Below, piece after piece: positions 8,422 to 17,600 of a stretch of DNA of 64,000 nt. The DNA comes from Dulcicalothrix desertica PCC 7102. Its GTDB lineage: Bacteria; Cyanobacteriota; Cyanobacteriia; Cyanobacteriales; Nostocaceae. Every line of letters begins with the position of its first letter. The stretch's first letter is position 1. The notes under the pieces were generated by a model. That model made no database searches, had not been told where the DNA came from, and saw nothing but the letters and a program-made list of their open reading frames with translations. Where the stretch lies: positions 124,001-188,000 of the forward strand of contig NZ_RSCL01000005.1 in the NCBI RefSeq assembly GCF_003991905.1. Direction: 5' to 3'. Position numbers and translations under genes: made by a program.

Positions 8422-9657
8422 TTACGCTGCTCCTACGACGACGTTTTGTTGCTGTAGAAGTAATAGTGCTGCTTGGTATTGAGCATCGTCCTTGGTTGCT
8501 ACTTGGTCGCGTGTTAAAGGTTCAGAACTCACTACCTTGTCAGGTTTTATACCAATTTTATTAATATCGTGGTGTTGCGGTGTTTCGTATTTGGCAATGG
8601 TTACTGCCAACCCGGAACCGTCGGAAAGTTCAAATAGTGATTGAATTAAGCCTTTTCCAAAGGTTGTTTCACCTACTAGTGTTGCTCGACCGTTGTCTTG
8701 TAAGGCGCCTGCTAAAATTTCGCTAGCACTAGCTGTACCTTGATTGACTAGAATAACTAATGGGTCGTTAGTTAAAGCCGAGCCAAAGGCTTCAAAACTG
8801 CCTTGGATACCTTGACGATTAACTGTATAAACAATCGTACCCTCTGGAAGCCAGAGACGCGCTATTTCAACTCCTGCTTGCAGTAAACCACCTGGATTAT
8901 TTCTTAAATCGAGTATGTACGAATCGGCGCCTTTTTTCTCTAAACTATTAATAGCGTGTGCTAACTCCATTGGGGCATTAGCATTAAACTGAGTTAAGCG
9001 CAAATAACCTACTGACTTACCTTGTTCTGTTTTGTGTAGTTGGGCAATAACTGGGTTGAGTTCAATGCGTGAGCGTGTTAGCTGTATTTCACGGTTTGGG
9101 GCGCCTTCACGCTCAATAACGAGTGTTACAATGCTACCGTTTGGTCCGCGCATTCTAGCTGCTGCTTCATCTAGAGTTAGTTTTTCTGTTGAAATACCCT
9201 CAATGGTAACAATACGGTCGCGTGGTTGAATGCCAGCTTTTTCTGCTGGTGAACCTGCTATTGGCGCCACAACTTCTAATTTACCTGTTTCAGGATTGAG
9301 CGCTATTTGCAACCCAACTCCTGTTAACTCCCCAGAAGTGTTGACCTGTAGGCTACGATATTGCTCTGGGTCTAAAAAACGAGTGAAAGGGTCATCTAGA
9401 CTCTTGAGCATTGTCTGAATAGCTGCGTATGTAGCTTGCTGGTTTTGGAGGGGCTTTTCTAAGATTTTTTGCCGAACGGATGCCCAATTTTGATGATTAA
9501 AGCTATCATCAAGATAAGTACGGTTGACAATGCGCCAAACTTCTGATATAAGTTTTTGCTCGTCAGTCAATGCTGTTGCACTTTGACTGAAGCTAAAAAA
9601 ACTAAGAACCAAAGCCATTAGCAGCGATAATACCACCCGAAAAGTTTTCTTTTGCAT
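8422..9657 (-). CDS. ctpA: C-terminal processing peptidase (S41), CtpA-type
   Basis: About 411 residues, with an N-terminal signal peptide (hydrophobic run ending SQSATA), a PDZ domain around residues 95-175 and the S41 Ser/Lys catalytic site: GTASASEILAGALQ near residue 307 supplies Ser and FGKGLIQ near residue 334 supplies Lys. CtpA trims the C-terminus of the photosystem II D1 precursor in the thylakoid lumen; other Ctp paralogues exist, so the exact paralogue is an inference, supported by its position next to petBD. Several in-frame starts exist (GTG 9678, ATG 9666, ATG 9657); the last gives a clean signal peptide. Confidence 0.87.
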   Translation of the reverse strand: MQKKTFRVVLSLLMALVLSFFSFSQSATALTDEQKLISEVWRIVNRTYLDDSFNHQNWASVRQKILEKPLQNQQATYAAIQTMLKSLDDPFTRFLDPEQYRSLQVNTSGELTGVGLQIALNPETGKLEVVAPIAGSPAEKAGIQPRDRIVTIEGISTEKLTLDEAAARMRGPNGSIVTLVIEREGAPNREIQLTRSRIELNPVIAQLHKTEQGKSVGYLRLTQFNANAPMELAHAINSLEKKGADSYILDLRNNPGGLLQAGVEIARLWLPEGTIVYTVNRQGIQGSFEAFGSALTNDPLVILVNQGTASASEILAGALQDNGRATLVGETTFGKGLIQSLFELSDGSGLAVTIAKYETPQHHDINKIGIKPDKVVSSEPLTRDQVATKDDAQYQAALLLLQQQNVVVGAA

Positions 9658-10037
9658 TTTGACCATTAGAAGCAACACGTTTAACTCAATTGCTAAATTA
9701 ATCGCGCGGGGAAGTGCGGATTTGATGAAATATGTCTCTCGATTATGTTACTTTTTTTATAGGAGTGATGCATTCTCTCATCAAACAGGTGACCAATTGA
9801 TGTGGTTCATCCTTCTTCATAAACGCTAAAATTTACTTTGTGTCTATCATCCTCTGAGATTGGGTGCAAAGTACGCCATAATACGAACAAACTTTGAAGA
9901 GTGTTAAGTTTAGTTTCATAGTCTTAGCACAATTGGGCGCCAAGACAACAAGCGAACCTCTATAAGCCAAAACCCCATGCAGTGATGTTTGGGAACTTTA
10001 TCACAGTAAGTATCGATTTTTAGGAACTAGAGATTGT
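9658..10037. promoter_or_regulatory. Divergent ctpA / petBD promoter region
   Basis: About 380 bp without a gene between the divergent ctpA and petB starts. It must hold both promoters. It contains one GGCGCC site and the last 20 bp before petB carry TAGGAACTAGAGATTG, a weak AG-rich ribosome-binding area. No strong operator palindrome was recognised. Confidence 0.5.
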
Positions 10038-10685
10038 ATGGCTAACGTTTACGACTGGTTTGAGGAGCGCTTGGAGATTCAAGCAATTGCTGAAGACGTA
10101 ACCAGCAAGTATGTACCTCCTCACGTAAATATTTTTTATTGTCTGGGTGGAATAACCCTGACATGCTTCCTTATTCAGTTTGCAACTGGATTTGCGATGA
10201 CTTTTTACTACAGACCAACCGTTGCTGAAGCTTATACTTCTGTACAGCACATCATGAACGATGTGAACTTTGGTTGGTTAATTCGCTCCATTCACCGCTG
10301 GTCTGCCAGCATGATGGTGCTGATGATGATTCTCCACACTTTCCGAGTTTACTTAACAGGTGGTTTTAAAAAGCCCCGCGAATTGACTTGGGTCAGTGGT
10401 GTAATTTTGGCAGTAATCACAGTTTCATTTGGTGTAACTGGTTACTCGCTGCCTTGGGACCAAGTTGGTTATTGGGCTGTAAAAATTGTTAGCGGTGTAC
10501 CTGAAGCTATTCCTGTAGTTGGCGTTTTAATTGCTGATTTACTTCGTGGTGGCGCCAGCGTTGGACAAGCTACTTTAACCCGTTATTACAGCGCTCATAC
10601 CTTTGTATTACCTTGGTTAATTGCAGTATTCATGCTGTTCCACTTCTTGATGATTCGCAAGCAAGGTATTTCCGGTCCATTGTAA
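10038..10685 (+). CDS. petB: Cytochrome b6
   Basis: The 215-residue protein has the expected cytochrome b6 length and sequence: [20 protein letters not shown] at the N-terminus, four transmembrane helices, and haem-ligand histidines in the [15 protein letters not shown] and [10 protein letters not shown] helices, plus [14 protein letters not shown]. It is the core haem-b subunit of the b6f complex in the thylakoid membrane, oxidising plastoquinol and passing electrons to cytochrome f. petD follows 57 bp downstream in the same transcription unit. Codon use is biased towards preferred codons, as expected for a highly expressed gene. Confidence 0.98.
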   Translation: MANVYDWFEERLEIQAIAEDVTSKYVPPHVNIFYCLGGITLTCFLIQFATGFAMTFYYRPTVAEAYTSVQHIMNDVNFGWLIRSIHRWSASMMVLMMILHTFRVYLTGGFKKPRELTWVSGVILAVITVSFGVTGYSLPWDQVGYWAVKIVSGVPEAIPVVGVLIADLLRGGASVGQATLTRYYSAHTFVLPWLIAVFMLFHFLMIRKQGISGPL

Positions 10686-10742
10686 AACGCGCTTATTGAA
10701 GAGCGCAATTAACTTAAACCTGAGCAGGAGAGCATATCTAAA

Positions 10743-11225
10743 ATGGGAACACAAAAGAAACCTGACCTCTCGGATCCAACTTTAAGAGCCAAGCTGGCGA
10801 AAGGCATGGGTCACAACTACTACGGTGAACCGGCATGGCCTAATGACCTACTGTATATTTTCCCAGTAGTAATCATGGGTTCGTTCGCTTGTATCGTAGC
10901 ACTCTCAGTTCTTGACCCCGCAATGACTGGTGAACCAGCAAATCCTTTTGCAACACCTTTGGAAATTTTACCTGAGTGGTATTTGTACCCTGTATTCCAA
11001 ATTTTACGCACGGTTCCTAACAAACTTATCGGCGTATTCTTAATGGCAGCGGTACCACTGGGTCTTATACTCGTTCCTTTCATTGAGAACGTTAATAAAT
11101 TCCAAAACCCATTCCGTCGTCCAGTTGCTACCGCTGTATTCTTGTTCGGTACTTTGGTAACAATTTGGCTTGGTATTGGCGCCACCTTCCCAATCGACAA
11201 GTCTTTGACTTTAGGACTGTTCTAA
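10743..11225 (+). CDS. petD: Cytochrome b6f complex subunit IV
   Basis: A 160-residue protein with the canonical start [20 protein letters not shown] and the [13 protein letters not shown] Qo-site motif containing the PEWY sequence, followed by three transmembrane helices. Subunit IV corresponds to the C-terminal half of mitochondrial cytochrome b and completes the quinol-oxidation site with PetB. A clear GCAGGAGAG ribosome-binding site lies about 10 bp upstream. It forms the petBD operon with the preceding gene. Confidence 0.98.
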   Translation: MGTQKKPDLSDPTLRAKLAKGMGHNYYGEPAWPNDLLYIFPVVIMGSFACIVALSVLDPAMTGEPANPFATPLEILPEWYLYPVFQILRTVPNKLIGVFLMAAVPLGLILVPFIENVNKFQNPFRRPVATAVFLFGTLVTIWLGIGATFPIDKSLTLGLF

Positions 11226-11257
11226 GCCAATAGCCTTATAATGGTTTTTTAACGGTT

Positions 11258-11319
11258 TGACGCCTGTGAGTTTCGTTATTGTGGGATAATTCCACAGAGC
11301 GAAATGAGCGCAGGCGTCA
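11258..11319 (+). ncRNA. Long structured stem-loop downstream of petD
   Basis: Outer arms TGACGCCTG (11258-11266) and CAGGCGTCA (11311-11319) pair perfectly. Inside them TTTCG/CGAAA and TGTGG/CCACA also pair, so a 62-nt multi-part hairpin can form in the RNA. There is no T-run immediately after it, so it is more likely an mRNA 3'-end stabiliser or processing element for petBD than a simple terminator. The name 'ncRNA' is provisional; only the structure is seen. Confidence 0.5.
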
Positions 11320-11464
11320 TATGTTCTGTGGAGAATGTCGTCAATATGAAGCAAAATAATAAGAATCGGTAAGATTTGCCTCAATTCGTTTGACATTAGT
11401 TTCAATCATTTAGTATAAAATCTGTACATCACAATCCTAACTAAAAATAACGATTAACCGAAGA

Positions 11465-11923
11465 GTGTTTAAGTCAAGGTCAATGCTAGGCATGGAGCAG
11501 CAAGACCATCTGACGGTAAAGAGCGAACTAAAGCTTCTAAACCTAGTACAACAATGGTTTGAACAATTTTGTCTGAACTACCTATCGCCATCCCTCTGGT
11601 CTGAGAGCCAACTTTACCGTCTTAATCTCGCGTTGGCAGAAGGTTTTACCAACGCTGTTCGTCATGCTCACCACGCTTTACCACCAGAGACAACTATTGA
11701 TATTGATGTTTGTTTGTTTCTTGACCGACTCGAAATTAGAATTTGGGACCGGGGTAAACCTTTTAACCCTGATGCGATTAGGGAACCGGAACCAGGTACT
11801 CTTCAAGTTGGAGGTTATGGTTGGTTTTTACTACGACGTTTGGCTGACCGTGTTGTTTACGAACGCACGCTCGACGGTCGAAATTGTTTGCTCATCGTTA
11901 AATACGCTTTAATCGGTCAATAA
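11465..11923 (+). CDS. Anti-sigma factor-like ATP-binding protein (HATPase_c_2, RsbW family)
   Basis: The 152-residue protein is a stand-alone GHKL ATPase domain: N-box ALAEGFTNAVRHAHH near residue 58, G1 box IWDRGKPFNPD near residue 95 and G2 box GGYGWFLLRRLADRV near residue 118. Such proteins act as serine kinases/anti-sigma factors in partner-switching control of sigma factors or of type III-like regulators, in the cytoplasm. No partner anti-anti-sigma gene is adjacent. The frame opens with GTG at 11465; ATG codons at 11483 and 11492 are alternatives. It is monocistronic by position. Confidence 0.85.
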   Translation: MFKSRSMLGMEQQDHLTVKSELKLLNLVQQWFEQFCLNYLSPSLWSESQLYRLNLALAEGFTNAVRHAHHALPPETTIDIDVCLFLDRLEIRIWDRGKPFNPDAIREPEPGTLQVGGYGWFLLRRLADRVVYERTLDGRNCLLIVKYALIGQ

Positions 11924-12037
11924 TCAACGTCAACGAATCATAACAAGACTCGGCGCCTCACTCACTGACAGCACAGCAAATTTGAAGAGTAAATTTTGAA
12001 TGAATTTGTATAAAATTAAATCAATAATTACGTAAAC

Positions 12038-12065
12038 GCCGCATTTCTAGTTGCGGTTTTTTTTT
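12038..12065 (+). terminator. Rho-independent terminator
   Basis: CCGCA (12039-12043) pairs with TGCGG (12052-12056) and a run of nine T follows directly. It lies about 115 bp after the RsbW-like gene on the plus strand and is a good candidate terminator for it. The rest of the 274-bp gap to the glycosyltransferase gene is AT-rich and shows no gene. Confidence 0.7.
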
Positions 12066-12197
12066 GCTATGATGTGGAAAATTATATATGTCAAGTAAAA
12101 TTTGTGCCAAAATTCAGAAAATATTCAGGATAAATACTTAAATTTAGGGTGCGTACCATTTTAATATTACAAACGAACCCTTTTATATATAAAGCAA

Positions 12198-13358
12198 ATG
12201 CTAAAAACAAGTTATAGAAAAATAAACGATTTAGCTGTGAACAAAATCGAAGCAGCAAGTCACGTATTTGTATTTTTAGAGATTTTTGCCCGTGAGGGTG
12301 GGATTCAATCTTATGTAAAAGATGTATTTCGCTCTTATACAGACAAGAACGAAGCAATTCGTGCAGAAGTCTTTTTGCTACGGGATGCTGCTAACTGCGT
12401 GAATAAATTTGAATCTGCGAATTTGCGGTTTCGTTACTTTAAAACGAATTGGCCCCAACTCGACAGAATACGAATGGCAGCAGCATTATTTTTGCATTTG
12501 CTGCTTCATCGACCAAAGCATGTTTATTGTGGACACGTTAATCTTGCCAGTTTAATTGGAATATTTTGTAATTTTTTAGGTATTCCTTACACGGTGATGA
12601 CACATGGTAAAGAAGTTTGGCAACCTTTACCAGCACTCACAGTTAAAAGTTTACAAAAAGCAACTTCGATTTGGACAGTAAGCCATTATACCCGTGACCA
12701 AATTGTAAATGGCGCGTCGAAGCTAGACGCACGAAAAATTAAAATATTACCTTGTGCAGTAAATAATAATTATTTTACGCCGGGAGAAAAATCGACGGCA
12801 CTTGTAGAACGTTATGGTTTGAAGGATGCTAGGGTGCTGATGACCGTGGCAAGACTATGGTCTGGAGACCGATATAAGGGAGTAGACATAACAATACAAG
12901 CTTTACCTGAAATTGCCAAAGTTTTTCCAGACGTAAAATATTTAGTGATTGGTCGAGGTGATGACCAACCGAGATTAGCGTCTTTAGCAGCAGATTGTGG
13001 TGTAGAAGAGCGTGTAGTGTTTGCTGGGTTTGTAGCTAATGAAGAATTAGTAGAGCATTATCGTTTAGCTGATGCCTATGTTATGCCTTCGCAAGAAGGA
13101 TTTGGGATTGTGTACTTAGAAGCAATGGCTTGTGGTGTGCCTGTTGTAGCAGGTGATGCTGATGGTTCTGCTGACCCACTTCAAAATGGTAGGCTTGGTT
13201 GGCGTGTTCCACATCGTGATGTTAAAGCGGTAGCAATAGCTTGTATAGAAATACTCAAGGGTGATGACCATCGATGTAATGGTGAGTGGTTACGTGAACA
13301 GGTCGTATCACACTTTGGTATTGATGCTTTTAGCGCGCGACTCAGAAAACAGTTCTAA
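12198..13358 (+). CDS. Glycosyltransferase family 4
   Basis: A 386-residue GT-B fold enzyme. The N-terminal acceptor half contains a Gly-Gly loop (REGGIQSYVKD) and MTHGKEVW; the C-terminal donor half shows LMTVARLWSGDRYKGVD, VIGRGDD and the retaining-GT EX7E motif EGFGIVYLEAMACG near residue 300. GT4 enzymes transfer sugars from nucleotide donors to lipids, polysaccharides or small molecules at the cytoplasmic membrane face. The acceptor is unknown; no other exopolysaccharide genes flank it. Start ATG chosen at the open-frame beginning; no strong ribosome-binding site is seen. Confidence 0.9.
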   Translation: MLKTSYRKINDLAVNKIEAASHVFVFLEIFAREGGIQSYVKDVFRSYTDKNEAIRAEVFLLRDAANCVNKFESANLRFRYFKTNWPQLDRIRMAAALFLHLLLHRPKHVYCGHVNLASLIGIFCNFLGIPYTVMTHGKEVWQPLPALTVKSLQKATSIWTVSHYTRDQIVNGASKLDARKIKILPCAVNNNYFTPGEKSTALVERYGLKDARVLMTVARLWSGDRYKGVDITIQALPEIAKVFPDVKYLVIGRGDDQPRLASLAADCGVEERVVFAGFVANEELVEHYRLADAYVMPSQEGFGIVYLEAMACGVPVVAGDADGSADPLQNGRLGWRVPHRDVKAVAIACIEILKGDDHRCNGEWLREQVVSHFGIDAFSARLRKQF

Positions 13359-13458
13359 TGTTTTTACCACTATTCAATAACGGATTATAACTTCGCTTCT
13401 TCAAAATCGTTATCCTAGGAAGAGAACAAAAAAGAAATTTGAATTTATAAGTTTGACA

Positions 13459-13830
13459 ATGAGCTTTAAATCCCCCCAGTATCAATTATCGAATCTCCGT
13501 CCAGTACTGACTCTAGTCGCTATCGCTTGGTTACTAGGGTCACTAGGGTTGAGTTGGTTGGTTAATTCAGTCTTAATTATCGTTGGATTGCTGCTTGTGG
13601 CGCCAGCTATTGCTTTTTTTGGCTTTCAGTGGTGGCTTTCTCGAAGCTTAGTAGCAGATAAATGCCCAGTATGTCAATTTGAATTTACAGGATTAAATAA
13701 TACACAATTAGAGTGTCCGAACTGTGGGGAAGGGTTATCGGTGGAAAATTCACATTTTCATCGCATAACTCCCGCAGGTACCATCGATGTTACCGCAGTT
13801 GAAGTACCTACGAAATTACTCGAAGAATAG
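13459..13830 (+). CDS. Small membrane protein with zinc-ribbon-like tail
   Basis: About 123 residues: two closely spaced transmembrane segments (residues 16-60) followed by a soluble tail with two CxxC pairs, DKCPVCQFEF and LECPNCGEGL, 15 residues apart, which should form a zinc ribbon. I do not recognise a named family. The start ATG at 13459 is preferred over TTG at 13453. The membrane anchor plus cytoplasmic zinc ribbon suggests a small assembly or regulatory factor, but nothing in the neighbourhood confirms it. Confidence 0.75.
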   Translation: MSFKSPQYQLSNLRPVLTLVAIAWLLGSLGLSWLVNSVLIIVGLLLVAPAIAFFGFQWWLSRSLVADKCPVCQFEFTGLNNTQLECPNCGEGLSVENSHFHRITPAGTIDVTAVEVPTKLLEE

Positions 13831-13862
13831 TTATTTTGGATGATAAATGTAGGTATTTTTAA

Positions 13863-13900
13863 CAATTGACAGCTTAGTCTTGTTAAACAGTTGTCAATTG
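13863..13900. terminator. Bidirectional hairpin between convergent genes
   Basis: CAATTGACA (13863-13871) pairs with TGTCAATTG (13892-13900), followed by ATTATTTTTT. The stop codon of the minus-strand gene begins right after it. The position between two converging genes supports a shared terminator. Confidence 0.65.
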
Positions 13901-13901
13901 A

Positions 13902-14333
13902 TTATTTTTTCTGTTGCGAAATCGAGAGCGTATAGTTATACTGTCCCTGAGATAATTCACCTACATATAGCGAGTAACTACCAGCTTGCCAAAACCCTGT
14001 AATTTCTGGCTTCTTGCCTGAGTAATTATCAGGTAGTACACAAAAACGACCCCCAGGTCCATCAATTAGTAATGTTGGTTGTCCGGAACCTTCGACCGTT
14101 AACCGTAAATACGGTAATGATTCGGTGACTTGGATAACCTGATTTGGAGTAGGTGCAATATTACCGCAGTTACCTTTGTTAGAACCTCCTGATTTACCTG
14201 TTAGGGTGAGAGGGTCTGGTTTGAAATTGGGACTGATTTTTACTTGCTCTGCTGTTGCTTGTTTGGCAATGGTGAGACTTAGACTCATCGCTAAAGCAGC
14301 TGGAACAAGCCTTAATAGTAAACCTGTTTTCAT
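13902..14333 (-). CDS. Secreted hypothetical protein
   Basis: About 143 residues starting from the ATG at 14331-14333, which gives a good signal peptide (MKTGLLLRLVPAALAMSLSL, cleavage after ATA/E). The mature part is a small beta-rich domain with two cysteines (NKGNCGNI and GRFCVLPD) that probably form a disulfide, and the stretch FWQAGSYSLYVGEL. It resembles small exported cyanobacterial proteins with a pre-peptidase-like beta fold, but no function is known. A longer frame to 14405 exists and adds 24 residues before the signal peptide; I consider it untranslated. Confidence 0.72.
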   Translation of the reverse strand: MKTGLLLRLVPAALAMSLSLTIAKQATAEQVKISPNFKPDPLTLTGKSGGSNKGNCGNIAPTPNQVIQVTESLPYLRLTVEGSGQPTLLIDGPGGRFCVLPDNYSGKKPEITGFWQAGSYSLYVGELSQGQYNYTLSISQQKK

Positions 14334-14552
14334 TTTAATAATGCCCGCCAACTCGCGCACGAGCGATAAAGTGTTGATAAAAGCTAATTTTATAGACGAA
14401 GGCAACTATTAAGAGGTTCCAATCGTCCCACGTAAAGATTAGTTATATGTTGAGAAATATTAAGTTGTAACTCGTTCGCTATTAACTATTAAATAGCCTT
14501 TAATTTATAAAGGTTGTGATTGCTTAAAAATTTCAGAATAAAGGAAATATTT

Positions 14553-16697
14553 ATGACAACCCCAATTGTGAGGAGAGGGACAAACGAGAATAAGCCACGA
14601 GAGTCTGGCAAACAGGCGCGTTCAATGTCTTTGAAAACAAGGCGCCTTGCAGCTTGGGCAGCAGAAGTGGCAATTGTGTTTGTAAGTGGGTTGGTACCTT
14701 ATGGAATAGGAGCTTTTGCGAATACAAGAAGCGAATTTAGTAGAGTACCGTTGAATCCGGTGATTGGAGTAATTGAGCGTGAAGTTTCGCGTCCTTTAGC
14801 ATTGCCTGTAAGCTATGGAAATCGAAACGTTTCATTACCTACAAATATTTTGTGGACGATTGCTGCAATTGCACCTTTAACGTTTTCGTGTTGGCAATTA
14901 TATTTACTAGCAAAGACAGGCAGTACGATTCCCAAGCGTTGGTTTGCAGTGCGGGTTGTTTCTGAACAAGGAACATCACCGGGTTTGGCGGCTGTTTTAG
15001 TACGCGAAGGAATTGGGCGTTGGGGTGTACCAATGTCTGTTGCTTATATATTATGGCGTTATAGTCCAGCGTTTCCCAATTTAGTAATTCTAACTGGTTT
15101 AGCTGGGATTGCAATATTAAGCGAAGCAACAGGATTTTCTTTAAAGCGTAATCGTCGTGCGTTCCACGACCAAATTGCACTCACTTATACAATTGACGCA
15201 ACAAAACCCTTTATACCACCAAACACTGGGTTAAAGCAATCTAGGGAACAGTGGAACGAATCAGATGAAGAAGCTGCTATTGCCTCAGTGGTAATGTCTC
15301 CAGACACAATTCGACGCTCAGGACTATGGCGTTGGATGGTTTCCAACCCTAGTATTACTCTGTTTAGCATTGCACTAGTGAGTATGACTGCGGTTTTAGG
15401 GACGCTAGTCGGTACTCAAGTATACATTCAGTCACAAGAAAATAATCGAACAACAGAAGAAAGTAATCGTAAGCAGTTTACAGAATTAGAAAAGCGTTTG
15501 ACACCAAGTTCTAATGCCAGTGTCGAAGAGCGTCAGCGCACCATTATGGCAATGGGAACTTTGAACTACTCACAAGCGACACAGTTTTTAGTAGATTTGT
15601 TAGCAGAAGAAACTAACCCAATTCTTCTTAATACAATTCAGCAAGCTTTAGTTAATGTTGGTGCTGATGCGATTCCTTATTTAAAGCGTAAAAATTTACA
15701 ACTTGCAACTGCCGTTGATACGAGTTCTGGAAACGAACAATTGAAAAACCAACAAGAGTTACAAGTTAACCAACAAGCGATTAACAAAATTATTGGAACT
15801 TATAGTGGTCAATTACTAAACGTTGATTTAAGCCGTTCTAAGTTATCACAAACTGTCTCCAATCCAACTGCTTTCTTTAATTTGGTACTTGACAAAACGA
15901 ATTTGTGGGGCATGAATTTTAGAGGCGCCAATCTGAATCAAGCTAGTTTTAAAAACACTCGTTTTCGGGGTCCGGGTTCAGATGGTCGCTGGGATACATA
16001 TGATGACTGGACAGCGGATTTGCGGTTTGCCTCTATGAAGCAGGCAAATTTTACCGAAGCTAACCTCAGTCGGGTGTTGTTAAACAAAACTGATTTGAGT
16101 GGTGCCACTCTCAACAAAGCTAATTTATCTTCCGCACGTTTGTTAAGTGCAAACCTAAGTAGCGCTCAACTTGTAGGCGCCGATTTACGTGGTGCTATTT
16201 TAGAAAATGCAAGCCTTACAGGTGCTGATATTGGCGAAGCTAAATTGAATGATGCCGAAATGTTTGGCGCCCAATTAGGCAGGTCAATTGCAATAGGCAC
16301 CCAATTATCTTACGCCAACTTAACCAAAACAAACTGGCAAGCAGCAGATTTATCAGGTGCTTATTTAGACCATGCGAATTTAAGTAGCGCGAATTTGAAT
16401 GCGACTAGGTTGACAAACGTAATATTGCGTTCTGCGAACTTAGAAAATGCGAGTTTACGAAATGCCGATTTGAGTCTAGCAGACTTACAAGGTGCAAACG
16501 TAGCAGGCGCCGATTTTCAAGGAGCAATTTTATCTAGTTCCGGTCAAGACCCGAACGAGCAATTTGTACAGAAACCTCAAATAGGTGTTCAGTCAGCAGT
16601 AGTAAAAGGTGTCGATTTTAGTCAAGCCAGAAATCTAGATGCCAAGCAACTAGCCTACATTTGTACTCAAGGTGGCATTCATCCACGATGCCCGTAG
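14553..16697 (+). CDS. RDD-domain membrane protein fused to pentapeptide repeats
   Basis: About 714 residues. The N-terminal part is an RDD domain (RRLAAWAAEVAIVF near residue 32 and further hydrophobic helices to about residue 210). A further membrane helix lies near residue 275, then a short helical HEAT-like stretch around residues 310-380. From about residue 430 the protein is a pentapeptide-repeat solenoid with dozens of A(D/N)LxxA units (e.g. ANLSSARLLSANLSSAQL), interrupted by an Asp/Trp-rich insert DGRWDTYDDWTADL. Function unknown. I chose ATG 14553, which has AAGGAAAT upstream, over TTG 14520. Confidence 0.85.
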   Translation: MTTPIVRRGTNENKPRESGKQARSMSLKTRRLAAWAAEVAIVFVSGLVPYGIGAFANTRSEFSRVPLNPVIGVIEREVSRPLALPVSYGNRNVSLPTNILWTIAAIAPLTFSCWQLYLLAKTGSTIPKRWFAVRVVSEQGTSPGLAAVLVREGIGRWGVPMSVAYILWRYSPAFPNLVILTGLAGIAILSEATGFSLKRNRRAFHDQIALTYTIDATKPFIPPNTGLKQSREQWNESDEEAAIASVVMSPDTIRRSGLWRWMVSNPSITLFSIALVSMTAVLGTLVGTQVYIQSQENNRTTEESNRKQFTELEKRLTPSSNASVEERQRTIMAMGTLNYSQATQFLVDLLAEETNPILLNTIQQALVNVGADAIPYLKRKNLQLATAVDTSSGNEQLKNQQELQVNQQAINKIIGTYSGQLLNVDLSRSKLSQTVSNPTAFFNLVLDKTNLWGMNFRGANLNQASFKNTRFRGPGSDGRWDTYDDWTADLRFASMKQANFTEANLSRVLLNKTDLSGATLNKANLSSARLLSANLSSAQLVGADLRGAILENASLTGADIGEAKLNDAEMFGAQLGRSIAIGTQLSYANLTKTNWQAADLSGAYLDHANLSSANLNATRLTNVILRSANLENASLRNADLSLADLQGANVAGADFQGAILSSSGQDPNEQFVQKPQIGVQSAVVKGVDFSQARNLDAKQLAYICTQGGIHPRCP

Positions 16698-16781
16698 TGT
16701 TATAAATGAAGAATGGGGAAAGGGAAAAGTAAGAAAAATAACCCTTTACCCCTAATTCAAAATTATGTGAGGAGTAGGGCA

Positions 16782-17276
16782 ATGAGGCATCTTAAATATT
16801 TGACATCACTTGTATTCGCTGGTTCGATATTGGGGTTGACGCCGTTTGCTCAACCCGCTTCTGCACAAGTTGCATATGGAAGTTATGTAGGTGTTGGGCC
16901 TGCTGTTGGTCTTTCGGATGGTATTCAAGTTGGAGGTGTTTTAGCAGCACGTTACAAGCTTTTAGAAGTACCCGTATCATTCCGCGCGCAAGCTTTTGTA
17001 GGTAATAATGTGGCTGTTGTGCCTACGGTATCTTATGATATTCCTTTAAACTGGCAAACCGATGCTTATATAGGCGCCGGGTTAGTACTTGCTGGTGGTA
17101 GTGACCCTTCTCCTGTTGGTAACAAAATTAGCTTTGCGCTACAACCTGGTGTTGATTATGTTGTTCCCAACAGTAATACAGTAATTTTTGGTAATGCGAT
17201 TATTGCATTTGATGCTTACCGCGATGGTGGTGGTACTGCACTTTCGTTACAAGGTGGTGTGGGTTTACGATTTTAA
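16782..17276 (+). CDS. Exported beta-barrel-like outer membrane protein
   Basis: From the ATG at 16782 (preceded by GTGAGGAGTAGGGC, a good ribosome-binding site) the protein has 164 residues with a signal peptide ending PASAQ. The mature part alternates hydrophobic and polar residues in short strands and ends LQGGVGLRF, with a terminal Phe as in many outer-membrane barrels. It is too small for a porin and more like an OmpA/OmpW-type eight-strand barrel. No family name is recognised. It lies 84 bp after the RDD-pentapeptide gene. Confidence 0.7.
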   Translation: MRHLKYLTSLVFAGSILGLTPFAQPASAQVAYGSYVGVGPAVGLSDGIQVGGVLAARYKLLEVPVSFRAQAFVGNNVAVVPTVSYDIPLNWQTDAYIGAGLVLAGGSDPSPVGNKISFALQPGVDYVVPNSNTVIFGNAIIAFDAYRDGGGTALSLQGGVGLRF

Positions 17277-17310
17277 TTCACAATTTCATACGGGTTATGA
17301 TACAAAAATT

Positions 17311-17338
17311 GTAGAGACGTTACATGTAACGTCTCTAC
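17311..17338. repeat. GTAGAGACG palindrome, copy 2
   Basis: Identical 28-bp palindrome to the one at 8383, with core TTACATGTAA. It lies 34 bp after the barrel-protein stop and may terminate its transcript. Confidence 0.92.
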
Positions 17339-17355
17339 AATTTGATTGTTTAATT

Positions 17356-17481
17356 ATGGTTATATTAATGAATGATTATTTTTTGGTAGCTGGCAGTATA
17401 GAAGAGTGGGCGACAGTTTTTACATACTTGGGTTTAACGGTGTTTGTGATAGGCGCCATATTTATCGCTGGCAAAAAATAG
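17356..17481 (+). CDS. Small single-pass membrane protein
   Basis: A 41-codon reading frame (or 37 from the ATG at 17368) encoding a short polar N-terminus, SIEEWATVFTYLGL and one hydrophobic helix VFVIGAIFIAGKK ending in basic residues. The shape is that of a single-span small subunit of a membrane complex. It matches none of the small photosystem or cytochrome subunits I can recall. It contains a GGCGCC site. It is supported only by its composition and size. Confidence 0.45.
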   Translation: MVILMNDYFLVAGSIEEWATVFTYLGLTVFVIGAIFIAGKK

Positions 17482-17600
17482 GATTATAGTCTTTAACCAA
17501 TAGATAGATTTTTATATCGAAGTAGTAATACTAGAGGTAGATTCTCTGTTGTGTAAAGCATCTTAAAATATTGAACAACTATCAGCATGAAGTATAACTT

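Noticed and set aside
8139-8564. 141-codon frame across the MBL gene end and ctpA end
   Set aside because: It overlaps two convincing genes in other frames and runs through the palindromic repeat; composition is that of a shadow.
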